DNA from: an uncultured Lachnospiraceae bacterium
GTDB taxonomy: Bacteria; Bacillota; Clostridia; Lachnospirales; Lachnospiraceae
Length of the DNA stretch: 8,284 nt
Assembly: GCA_946566415.1 (NCBI GenBank)
Contig: CAMNWW010000085.1
Location: forward strand, 1-8,284
Direction of reading: 5' to 3'
Numbering within the stretch: the first letter of the stretch is position 1; each line of letters begins with the position of its first letter. This document shows positions 1-5,688 of the stretch, piece by piece. Position numbers and translations under genes: made by a program. The notes under the pieces are model-generated. The model saw only the letters and a list, made by a program, of their open reading frames with translations, was not told where the DNA came from and did not search any database.

Positions 1-537
1 TTTTCTTTCGAGAAGATCCGTGGGGCGGATATCAGCCTGGGACCGGAAATGAAGTCTACCGGCGAATGTCTGGGAATCGCGTCGACCTTTAATGAAGCTC
101 TCTATAAGGCGTTCCTAGGGGCTGGAATCAACCTTCCGAAATATAAGAATATGATTATGACCGTACGCGACGCGGACAAGGCGGAGGCTGTAGATATCGG
201 ACGGCGCTTCGAGGCGCTGGGATATCGGATATTTGCGACCCGCGGGACGGCCGAGACCTTAAAAGCCGCCGGAGTAAAAGCGATTCCGGTCAATAAGATC
301 GAACAGGAATCCCCGAACCTGATGGATTTGATTCTGGGGCACGAGATTGATCTGGTCATCGACACCCCGCCGCAGGGGGCCGACCGTTCCAAAGACGGTT
401 TTATCATCCGAAGAAACGCGATCGAGACAGGCGTCAATGTCTTGACGGCGATGGATACGGCAAGAGCGCTGGTTACGAGCTTGGAAAATACGGATATCAG
501 AAAGCTGACGCTGATTGATATTGCGCAGGTTCAGTAA
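1..537 (+). CDS. carB: Carbamoyl-phosphate synthase large subunit, C-terminal fragment
   Basis: This is the 3' end of the large subunit of carbamoyl-phosphate synthase, which makes carbamoyl phosphate from bicarbonate, ATP and glutamine-derived ammonia for pyrimidine and arginine synthesis in the cytoplasm. The frame is open from base 1, giving 178 residues, so the gene starts upstream; the full family protein is about 1,070 residues. The LGPEMKSTGE motif (residues 13-22) is the conserved end of the second ATP-grasp unit. After it comes an MGS-like allosteric domain (about residues 41-165), with ATRGTAETLKAAG and a DTPPQG segment where the effector phosphate binds in this family. It ends in TAA 19 nt before the response regulator gene, with no terminator hairpin between them, so read-through is possible. 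Whether it belongs to a pyrimidine or arginine operon cannot be told here. Identity is near certain. Confidence 0.97.
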   Translation, partial: FSFEKIRGADISLGPEMKSTGECLGIASTFNEALYKAFLGAGINLPKYKNMIMTVRDADKAEAVDIGRRFEALGYRIFATRGTAETLKAAGVKAIPVNKIEQESPNLMDLILGHEIDLVIDTPPQGADRSKDGFIIRRNAIETGVNVLTAMDTARALVTSLENTDIRKLTLIDIAQVQ

Positions 538-556
538 ATGAAAAAGAGGAAGGCAC

Positions 557-1228
557 ATGTATAAAATTCTGATCGTGGAAGACGATACGACCATTGCCAG
601 GTCCGTGGAACAGCATCTCATGGCTTGGGGCTACGAGGTGCGGTGTGTGAAAGACTTCCAGAATGTGCTGGGAGAATTCGGGGATATGAATCCAAATCTG
701 GTACTTTTAGATATCGGACTTCCTTTCTGCAATGGTTTCCACTGGTGCAAAGAGATACGGAAGGTCAGCCAGGTTCCGATTGTTTTTCTTTCTTCAGCGT
801 CTGACAATATGAATATTGTGATGGCGATGAACATGGGCGGAGACGATTTTATTGATAAACCTTTCGATCTGCATGTGCTGACGGCAAAACTCCAGGCAAT
901 CCTGCGGCGTACGTATTCACATAAAGGACAGATCAATATACTGGAACATCAAGACGTTATACTGAATATCAGCGACGCGTCCGTATCCTTTTTGGGGAGG
1001 ACGATTACGCTTACCAGGAATGAGCTAAAGATTCTCCTTCTCCTTTTTGAGAACGCCGGCAAGATCGTTCCGAGGGATGAACTGATTACAGCGCTTTGGG
1101 AGAGCGACAATTTTATTGACGACAATACATTAACAGTAAATATGACCAGGCTTCGGAAAAAGTTGGAGGAGGCCGGAATCACAGATTTTATCCGGACCAA
1201 AAAGGGACTGGGCTATCTGATTCTTTAA
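557..1228 (+). CDS. bceR: OmpR/PhoB-family response regulator of a Bce-type system
   Basis: A cytoplasmic DNA-binding response regulator of 223 residues, the normal length. The N-terminal receiver domain (about 1-120) has the acidic pocket E8-D9-D10, phosphoacceptor D52 in LLDIGLP, switch residue S80, and K101 in the DKPF motif. The C-terminal winged-helix domain (about 130-223) shows LTRNELKILLLLFENAG, the recognition-helix region around NTLTVNMTRLRKKL, and the closing KGLGYLIL hairpin. The start is ATG preceded by GAGGAAGG at 546-553. It is followed 14 nt later by the histidine kinase and then by an ABC transporter, the arrangement of Bce-type peptide-antibiotic detoxification modules. By family knowledge, once phosphorylated by the kinase it should activate the transporter promoter near 2343-2372. 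I see no clear promoter directly ahead of it; it may be read from carB or from a promoter inside carB. The symbol reflects family membership, not proven orthology. Confidence 0.93.
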   Translation: MYKILIVEDDTTIARSVEQHLMAWGYEVRCVKDFQNVLGEFGDMNPNLVLLDIGLPFCNGFHWCKEIRKVSQVPIVFLSSASDNMNIVMAMNMGGDDFIDKPFDLHVLTAKLQAILRRTYSHKGQINILEHQDVILNISDASVSFLGRTITLTRNELKILLLLFENAGKIVPRDELITALWESDNFIDDNTLTVNMTRLRKKLEEAGITDFIRTKKGLGYLIL

Positions 1229-1242
1229 AAACAGGGGGAATT

Positions 1243-2295
1243 ATGCGGATCTTCATAGATTATATCAAAGAAAATATCCGTATTCTTTGCTGGATAGTTG
1301 TTTCTGCGTTTATTCTGTTCCTATCTTTGTGGGCGGAGGGAGCGGCTGCAAGCGATAGCTGGTATACCGTGTCTCTGGAGCTTGCCGTCTGGGGATGCGC
1401 ATGCGCGGCAGGCTTTATCCGTTATTGGAAAAAGCGGAAAATACTTACGCGTGCCGAAAAGTCCCTTGGATATGATCTTTCCTCGCTTCCTGAAACAAGT
1501 TCCCCGCTGGAGAAAGTCTATCAGGAATTTCTGTCAGAGCTGCAGGCACAAAAGCAGGATCAGGAATATAAAGCTCTCCTGCAGAGAAAAGACCAGTTAG
1601 ACTATTATAGCCTCTGGGTGCATCAGATCAAAACGCCGATCGCAGGGATGCGTCTTCTTCTTCAGGCGCAGCGCGACGGGCTTTTAGCTCTAGCGGCTTC
1701 GGGGAAGGAAGCGCCGGAAGCAGATACAGAAGAAGCGGTAGACTGGAACAGCAGGATGGGGCTGGAACTTACCCGTGTGGAACAGTATGTAGGATTGGTT
1801 CTGTCCTATCTCAGGATGGAAGATATGGGAAAAGACCTGGTATTAAGGAAATGCAGTCTTGACGCATTAGTGAAAAAGACGGCAAAACGGTTCGCGAGGG
1901 AATTTTGCTGCCGAAAGATCAGTCTTGAAGTCAAGCCTTTTACCCTGACGGTGCTGACGGATGAAAAATGGCTGGAGCTTGTATTGGAACAGGTTTTGAT
2001 GAACGCGTTGAAATACACGTCCAAAGACGGTCATGTGCGCATTTACCTGGAAAAGGAAAAGCTTGTTATTGAGGATGACGGTATTGGTATCCGTTCGGAA
2101 GATCTGCCCCGTGTTTTTGAGAAGGGATTTACCGGGTACAATGGGAGAGAAGAAAAACGGTCTACAGGAATCGGACTGTATCTTTGTAAGTGCATTATGG
2201 ATAAACTGAATCATAATCTTACAATTCAATCGGAAGCCGGAATCGGGACAAAGGTGATTTTTGATTTGACAAGAGAAACGCTCTGGACAGAGTGA
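1243..2295 (+). CDS. bceS: Intramembrane-sensing histidine kinase, BceS-like
   Basis: A membrane sensor kinase of 350 residues that should phosphorylate the regulator encoded just upstream. Two membrane helices lie at about residues 14-31 and 43-61 with only some ten residues between them, the signature of intramembrane-sensing kinases that take their cue from a partner transporter rather than an external ligand domain. A charged linker, probably helical, follows (about 85-120). The H-box has H127 in WVHQIKTPIAGM. The ATPase domain shows the N-box (EQVLMNALKYTS, N254), the G1 box (EDDGIGI, 277-283), the F-box (VFEKGFTG) and the G2 box (STGIGLYL, 307-314). An alanine-rich then acidic stretch at about 148-168 lengthens the loop of the dimerisation hairpin compared with Bacillus BceS as I remember it. 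The start is ATG after AGGGGG (1233-1238). The gene ends in TGA ahead of a terminator-like hairpin. Confidence 0.94.
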   Translation: MRIFIDYIKENIRILCWIVVSAFILFLSLWAEGAAASDSWYTVSLELAVWGCACAAGFIRYWKKRKILTRAEKSLGYDLSSLPETSSPLEKVYQEFLSELQAQKQDQEYKALLQRKDQLDYYSLWVHQIKTPIAGMRLLLQAQRDGLLALAASGKEAPEADTEEAVDWNSRMGLELTRVEQYVGLVLSYLRMEDMGKDLVLRKCSLDALVKKTAKRFAREFCCRKISLEVKPFTLTVLTDEKWLELVLEQVLMNALKYTSKDGHVRIYLEKEKLVIEDDGIGIRSEDLPRVFEKGFTGYNGREEKRSTGIGLYLCKCIMDKLNHNLTIQSEAGIGTKVIFDLTRETLWTE

Positions 2296-2305
2296 ACCTT
2301 TCGAG

Positions 2306-2334
2306 AATGTAAGATTACAACGGAGAAATGTAAG
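2306..2334 (+). promoter_or_regulatory. Candidate response-regulator operator (TGTAAG repeats and palindrome)
   Basis: Seen directly: the octamer AATGTAAG occurs at 2306-2313 and 2327-2334, exactly 21 bp apart, which is two turns of the helix. The first copy is also half of a perfect palindrome, TGTAA-GA-TTACA (2308-2319). A further TGTAAGAT lies downstream at 2378-2385, matching the first copy over eight bases. OmpR-family regulators bind paired half-sites at helical spacing, and this cluster ends only 8 bp before the proposed -35 box of the transporter promoter. I infer that it is where the phosphorylated regulator binds to induce the ATPase and permease genes. Which halves form the dimer site is not settled by the sequence. 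Confidence 0.6.
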
Positions 2335-2367
2335 CTAAATCGATGGCAGTACATTTCTCTTTTTTTT
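2323..2367 (+). terminator. Hairpin plus T-tract after the kinase gene
   Basis: GAGAAATGTA (2323-2332) and TACATTTCTC (2350-2359) form a perfect 10-bp inverted repeat with a 17-nt loop, followed at once by eight T residues (2360-2367). The position, 27 nt after the kinase stop codon, suits a Rho-independent terminator for the regulator-kinase unit. The stem is rich in A and T and the loop is long, so it may be weak or act only as an attenuator. It overlaps one of the TGTAAG half-sites and the proposed promoter, so the same bases may also matter as DNA. Confidence 0.5.
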
Positions 2368-2372
2368 ATACT
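2343..2372 (+). promoter_or_regulatory. Candidate promoter for the bceAB-like genes
   Basis: TATACT (2367-2372) matches the -10 consensus at five of six positions. ATGGCA (2343-2348) matches the -35 consensus at four of six, with an 18-bp spacer. Transcription would begin near 2379, leaving a leader of about 39 nt before the ATPase start codon. A mediocre -35 box and slightly long spacer are what one expects at a promoter that needs an activator, and the TGTAAG cluster lies immediately upstream. The promoter sits within the loop and T-tract of the preceding terminator-like hairpin. Confidence 0.55.
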
Positions 2373-2417
2373 GTATCTGTAAGATGAAGAAAGGTAAAAA
2401 AGAAAGGTGGAAAAAAT

Positions 2418-3185
2418 ATGTCTTTACTGGATGTGCAGAATTTGAAAAAAATTTATACAACACGGTTTGGCGGGAATCAGGTACAGGCGCTTACAGATGT
2501 GAATTTTTCGGTAGAACCTAGAGAATTTGTAGCAATCATGGGAGAATCAGGGTCAGGGAAAACAACCCTTCTTAATATATTGGCGGCGCTGGATAAGCCT
2601 ACGGGAGGAAAGGTCTATTTGAAAGGAAGGGACATGTCGTCTGTGAAGGAAAGGGAGCTTGCGGCGTTCCGAAGGCAGAATCTGGGTTTTGTGTTCCAGG
2701 ATTTCAACCTTTTAGACACATTCTCCTTGAAAGATAATATTTTCCTGCCGCTTGTTCTGGCAGGGAAAAAATTTGACGAAATGAACAAAAAGCTGCAGCC
2801 GATCGCAAATCAGCTTGGTATCACAGAGATTCTGGAGAAATTTCCGTATGAAGTGTCAGGCGGCCAGAAACAGCGTGCGGCGGTAGCGCGCGCGCTGATC
2901 ACGAACCCTCAGATCGTCCTTGCCGACGAACCGACCGGGGCGCTCGATTCCAGAGCGTCGGACGACCTTCTGCGGCTTTTTGGAGAGATCAATGAGAACG
3001 GGCAGACCATCCTCATGGTAACCCACAGCGTAAAGGCGGCGAGCCATGCCGGAAGAGTACTTTTTATCAAAGACGGTGTCGTGTTCCATCAGCTTTACCG
3101 TGGAAACTTAAATGAGATGGAAATGTACGAGAAAATTGCAGATACTCTGACTGTGATCCAGGCGGGAGGTGAAAAACATGCGTAG
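2418..3185 (+). CDS. bceA: BceA-like ABC transporter ATPase
   Basis: A cytoplasmic ATPase of 255 residues that powers the permease encoded next. All ABC motifs are intact: Walker A GESGSGKTT (42-50), Q-loop Q94 in FVFQDFNLLD, signature VSGGQ (146-150), Walker B IVLADE with catalytic E171, D-loop GALDS, and the switch histidine H203 in VTHS. The Q-loop sequence and the LADEPTGALDS stretch are typical of the MacB/LolD/BceA branch, whose members pair with FtsX-like permeases. The start is ATG with AGGTGG (2405-2410) seven bases ahead. Its end overlaps the permease start by eight bases, so the two are translationally coupled. By family knowledge the complex frees membrane lipid-cycle targets from peptide antibiotics such as bacitracin and also serves as the sensor for the kinase. 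The actual substrate cannot be read from the sequence. Confidence 0.95.
   Translation: MSLLDVQNLKKIYTTRFGGNQVQALTDVNFSVEPREFVAIMGESGSGKTTLLNILAALDKPTGGKVYLKGRDMSSVKERELAAFRRQNLGFVFQDFNLLDTFSLKDNIFLPLVLAGKKFDEMNKKLQPIANQLGITEILEKFPYEVSGGQKQRAAVARALITNPQIVLADEPTGALDSRASDDLLRLFGEINENGQTILMVTHSVKAASHAGRVLFIKDGVVFHQLYRGNLNEMEMYEKIADTLTVIQAGGEKHA
3164..3171 (+). promoter_or_regulatory. Ribosome binding site that fixes the permease start
   Basis: GGGAGGTG lies inside the last codons of the ATPase gene, six bases before ATG 3178. An in-frame GTG at 3169 would extend the permease by three residues, but that codon is part of this Shine-Dalgarno sequence and has none of its own. ATG 3178 is therefore the better start, giving an 8-base overlap with the ATPase gene. 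Confidence 0.8.
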
Positions 3186-5172
3186 CCTTTTCTATCCCAA
3201 ACTGGCGGTCTCGAATATCCGGAAGAATTCTAAACTTTATTTTCCATTCATGCTGACAGGAATTATTACGATCGCCATGTATTACATCATTGTTTCGATC
3301 ATGTACAACAGGGGACTTTCGGAAATACCCCACACCAGCGACGTCAGGTCGATCATCGGCGTCGGTGTCGGTGTTGTGGCGTTCTTCTCTGTCATATTTA
3401 TGTTCTATACTAACAGCTTTGTGATTAAACGGCGGAAAAAGGAGCTGGGGCTTTATAATGTGCTGGGGATGGATAAAGGAAACCTTATGAAAATGATATT
3501 TGCGGAAACAATTCTCATTGCGGTCATAGAACTTGCAGTAGGATTTGCAGTGGGAATCACACTGAGCAGATTGATTTTTCTGATCCTTCTTAAAATTGTC
3601 CGTCTGGATTCTCCTCTGGAATTTATGATGGAGCCTTCTGCGATGGCGCAGACAGGATTACTGTTCGGCGTGGTCTTTCTTGCCATGGCGTTCCACAATA
3701 TCTGGCAGGTGTACCGTGTCAACACGATCGACCTTCTTCAGGGAAGCACACACGGAGAGCGTGAGCCAAAGACAAAAATACTGTTAACCCTGACGGGAGC
3801 CGTCACGCTTGGAGCCGGTTATTTCCTGGCGCTTACGACAAAGACGCCGCTGCAGGCGCTGGGGATGTTCTTTGTGGCGGTGATCCTGGTTATTATCGGC
3901 ACATATTGCCTGTTCACGGCAGGAAGCATTGCAATGCTGAAGCTTCTGAAAAAGAACCGGAATTATTATTACAGGACGAACCATTTTATCTCCGTGTCCG
4001 GGATGATCTACCGGATGAAGCAAAATGCGGTAGGACTTGCGAACATCTGTATCTTAAGTACCATGGTCCTCATCATGCTGTCCGCTACAATATCTCTGTA
4101 TGTAGGGGTAGAGGATATACTCGTTACCCGGTTTCCGCATGATTTTGAGGCGTCCCTGCGGGATGTAACCGAGGAACAGATGGACGGCTTGATGAGTGAA
4201 ATTGCCGAAAACGCGGAAGACAGAGGGGACGAGATCACAGATATCGAGGGTTACCGTTCTCTCTCTCTGACGGTACTCCCCGGGGAAAATAACCATTTGG
4301 GGGTGGAGGTCGAGGATATGATCGATTATTCGGGACTGATGGTTGTTGAAGTCCTGCCTCTTGCGGACTATAATACACTTGCCGGAAAAAATGAAACTCT
4401 GAGCGAAGGAGAAGTCCTGATCTATAAACCGGATTATAATGAGAGTATTGAGGTCGGGGAGGGGAGTTTATATCTGGGAGATCTTGAATTTAAGGTCAAG
4501 AAAATTGTAGACTTCAATATCACCTCCGGCAATTCCCAGATGTCAGCCGTGGACTTTCTATATATGGTCGTTCCCGATCTGGATACCGTCTTTTTTGAAA
4601 AAATAAAAGAAATCACCGGGGAAGAGGAAGTTTGCGTCGACGGCGTGATCGGCGTAGATTATAAGGGTACGCGCGACGAGGTGAAGCAGGCGGGGGATGC
4701 CACGGCCGCGAAGGTTGCGGAAATGAAAGACGAAGTAAACGGCTACTGTGAAGTACGTGAGGACAGCAGAAAGGATTTTTATGGATTTTACGGGGGATTT
4801 TTGTTTCTGGGAATCTATTTTGGAAGCTTGTTTTTGATGGCGACTGTCCTTATTATCTATTATAAACAGATATCCGAAGGGTATGATGATAAAGAACGTT
4901 TCCAGATTATGCAGAAAGTGGGAATGAGCCGCCGGGAAGTAAAACGGGCGATCCACAGCCAGATCGTCATTGTGTTCGCCTTGCCGCTCGCGGCGGCGGT
5001 CGTGCATGTATGCGTGGCGTTTCCGATTATGGTGAGGCTGCTTGCAATTATGAACCTGACGAACGCGGAACTGTTCCGCAGTTGTACTATTGCCACAGTC
5101 GGAGTCTTTGCGGCGATCTATGCGGCGGTATACCTTATGACGGCAAAAGAATATTACAGGATTGTAAAATAA
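3178..5172 (+). CDS. bceB: BceB-like ABC transporter permease with large extracellular domain
   Basis: An integral membrane permease of 664 residues, the usual size for BceB proteins. About ten membrane helices can be placed: roughly 21-43, 57-83, 108-135, 158-179, 201-221, 227-257, 285-310, 537-562, 594-622 and 636-660. Between helices 7 and 8 lies a soluble region of about 225 residues (311-536), the extracellular domain that in Bce transporters determines substrate recognition. Two FtsX-type units are recognisable by the cytoplasmic KRRKKELGLYNVLGM motif after helix 2 and the related DKERFQIMQKVGMSRRE after helix 8. The extracellular domain is rich in Asp and Glu and holds two cysteines (C486, C524). 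Together with the ATPase upstream it should act on peptide antibiotics at the membrane surface and signal to the histidine kinase. No clear terminator follows its TAA. Confidence 0.94.
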   Translation: MRSLFYPKLAVSNIRKNSKLYFPFMLTGIITIAMYYIIVSIMYNRGLSEIPHTSDVRSIIGVGVGVVAFFSVIFMFYTNSFVIKRRKKELGLYNVLGMDKGNLMKMIFAETILIAVIELAVGFAVGITLSRLIFLILLKIVRLDSPLEFMMEPSAMAQTGLLFGVVFLAMAFHNIWQVYRVNTIDLLQGSTHGEREPKTKILLTLTGAVTLGAGYFLALTTKTPLQALGMFFVAVILVIIGTYCLFTAGSIAMLKLLKKNRNYYYRTNHFISVSGMIYRMKQNAVGLANICILSTMVLIMLSATISLYVGVEDILVTRFPHDFEASLRDVTEEQMDGLMSEIAENAEDRGDEITDIEGYRSLSLTVLPGENNHLGVEVEDMIDYSGLMVVEVLPLADYNTLAGKNETLSEGEVLIYKPDYNESIEVGEGSLYLGDLEFKVKKIVDFNITSGNSQMSAVDFLYMVVPDLDTVFFEKIKEITGEEEVCVDGVIGVDYKGTRDEVKQAGDATAAKVAEMKDEVNGYCEVREDSRKDFYGFYGGFLFLGIYFGSLFLMATVLIIYYKQISEGYDDKERFQIMQKVGMSRREVKRAIHSQIVIVFALPLAAAVVHVCVAFPIMVRLLAIMNLTNAELFRSCTIATVGVFAAIYAAVYLMTAKEYYRIVK

Positions 5173-5185
5173 GATATCCGACATT

Positions 5186-5219
5186 GTATACTTGTCTTTT
5201 AAGGAAACCGGTAGTATAC
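5186..5219 (+). repeat. Paired GTATACTT motifs
   Basis: The palindrome GTATAC occurs at 5186-5191 and 5214-5219, each followed by TT, 28 bp apart. The second copy supplies the proposed -10 box of the cupin promoter. The pair could be a regulator site or a by-product of the A/T-rich leader; there is nothing beyond repetition to support a role. Confidence 0.3.
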
Positions 5220-5220
5220 T
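5192..5220 (+). promoter_or_regulatory. Candidate promoter for the cupin gene
   Basis: TTGTCT (5192-5197) matches the -35 consensus at four of six positions. TATACT (5215-5220) matches the -10 at five of six, with an optimal 17-bp spacer. Transcription would begin near 5227 and give a leader of about 109 nt containing all three hairpins. If this is the start, the left arm of the outer 9-bp repeat is not transcribed, so the outer stem would form only in transcripts entering from upstream. Confidence 0.5.
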
Positions 5221-5249
5221 TTATGAAATACATCGCCGAATAGGCGATT
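5216..5249 (+). repeat. 34-bp hairpin-bearing repeat, copy 1
   Basis: The unit is ATACTTTATGAAA, two variable bases (TA here), then CATCGCCGAATAGGCGATT. It recurs at 5283-5316 with only those two bases changed. It contains a perfect 6-bp stem, ATCGCC/GGCGAT, closing a GAATA loop. It also contains a six-codon reading frame, MKYIAE and stop (5223-5243), without a convincing ribosome binding site. Confidence 0.85.
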
Positions 5250-5260
5250 GAGTTCACGAG

Positions 5261-5283
5261 TCCCGAATGCCTTGCATGAGGGA
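5261..5283 (+). other. Hairpin with tandem G-A mismatches between the repeats
   Basis: TCCC (5261-5264) pairs with GGGA (5280-5283), and ATGC (5267-5270) pairs with GCAT (5274-5277) around a CTT loop. Between the two helices GA (5265-5266) faces GA (5278-5279), which gives tandem G-A mismatches. Such sheared pairs are common in stable functional RNA folds, so this shape points more to RNA than to a random palindrome. Confidence 0.5.
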
Positions 5284-5316
5284 TACTTTATGAAACGCAT
5301 CGCCGAATAGGCGATT
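5283..5316 (+). repeat. 34-bp hairpin-bearing repeat, copy 2
   Basis: This second copy, 67 bp after the first, differs only by CG in place of TA at 5296-5297. The ATCGCC-gaata-GGCGAT hairpin is unchanged. The small frame here reads MKRIAE and stop (5290-5310), with GAGGG (5278-5282) seven bases ahead of its ATG, so it could in principle be translated. The hairpin ends seven bases before the cupin ribosome binding site. Confidence 0.85.
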
Positions 5317-5335
5317 AAAGACAAGGAGGAAGAAA

Positions 5336-5680
5336 ATGACGAAGGCAAGTGAAAGGCAGATCCAGAAGATTGAGAATATGTCGGGAGGCGCGGGCTATAT
5401 TTTAAAACAACCGTTACTGAGCGGGGAGGAGATGGGAGAGCACTGTAAGCTGTTCGGCGAGGTGATTCTCCATCCAGGGTGCGAGATTGGATACCATGAG
5501 CATCATGGGGAGACGGAAACCTATTATCTGACGAAAGGAAGCGGCGTATACAAGGATAACGGCAAAGAGTACCCGGTAGAGGAAGGAGACGTAACTTTCT
5601 GCGGCGACGGAGGAGGGCACGGCCTTCTTAATACCGGAGAAGAAGATATTGTTCTTATTGCGCTCATCTTAAAAAAATAA
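5336..5680 (+). CDS. Small single-domain cupin protein
   Basis: A 114-residue cytoplasmic protein with one cupin barrel. Cupin motif 1 is at residues 48-68, with H54, H56 and E61 as likely metal ligands in GYHEHHGETETYYL. Motif 2 is at 84-99, GDVTFCGDGGGHGLLN, with H95 as the fourth ligand. The metal site is therefore complete, and the usual Pro of motif 2 is replaced by Gly. Single-domain cupins of this size include sugar-phosphate isomerases, small dioxygenases and ligand-binding proteins; the sequence does not choose among them, so no function is assigned. The start is ATG with AAGGAGGA (5323-5330) five bases ahead. It has its own candidate promoter and a structured leader, and its neighbours do not indicate a shared pathway. 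No clear terminator follows. Confidence 0.93.
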   Translation: MTKASERQIQKIENMSGGAGYILKQPLLSGEEMGEHCKLFGEVILHPGCEIGYHEHHGETETYYLTKGSGVYKDNGKEYPVEEGDVTFCGDGGGHGLLNTGEEDIVLIALILKK

Positions 5681-5688
5681 TATTTCTG

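Larger units (their letters stand above)
5191..5325 (+). other. Compact structured intergenic element ahead of the cupin gene
   Basis: This 135-bp stretch fills most of the gap between the permease and the cupin. CTTGTCTTT (5191-5199) and AAAGACAAG (5317-5325) are perfect 9-bp inverted repeats that enclose three hairpins: ATCGCC-gaata-GGCGAT at 5232-5248, a middle hairpin at 5261-5283, and an identical ATCGCC-gaata-GGCGAT at 5299-5315. The right arm of the outer pair runs into the AAGGAGGA ribosome binding site of the cupin (5323-5330). Two readings are open. It may be a cis-acting RNA leader whose folding affects cupin translation. Or it may be a small dispersed repeat with terminal inverted repeats, as found between genes in many Clostridia. 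I could not match it to a riboswitch class I know. No target-site duplication is obvious at the ends. Confidence 0.5.

Noticed and set aside
538..564. Eight-codon frame (MKKRKAHV) between carB and the regulator
   Set aside because: It is very short, lacks a ribosome binding site of its own, and overlaps the regulator start out of frame, so chance is the simplest explanation.
3169..3177. GTG start adding three residues to the permease
   Set aside because: The codon lies inside the Shine-Dalgarno sequence for ATG 3178 and has no ribosome binding site of its own.
4558..5184. Minus-strand open frame of 208 codons
   Set aside because: It is antisense to the permease, has an unlikely composition rich in His, Arg and Phe, and shows no recognisable domain.
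5010..5243. Plus-strand frame ending in the first repeat (MKYIAE)
   Set aside because: Most of it is a shifted reading of the permease gene. Only the last six codons fall in the repeat, and they are treated separately.
5250..5283. tRNA-like T-arm (GAGTTCACGAGTCCC)
   Set aside because: The stem and loop do not match a T-arm, and no acceptor, anticodon or D arm can be built around it.
5216..5316. Possible minimal CRISPR array (34-bp palindromic repeats, 33-bp spacer)
   Set aside because: There are only two copies, no cas gene is present, and the would-be spacer folds into its own hairpin next to a gene start. It fits a structured leader or dispersed repeat better.
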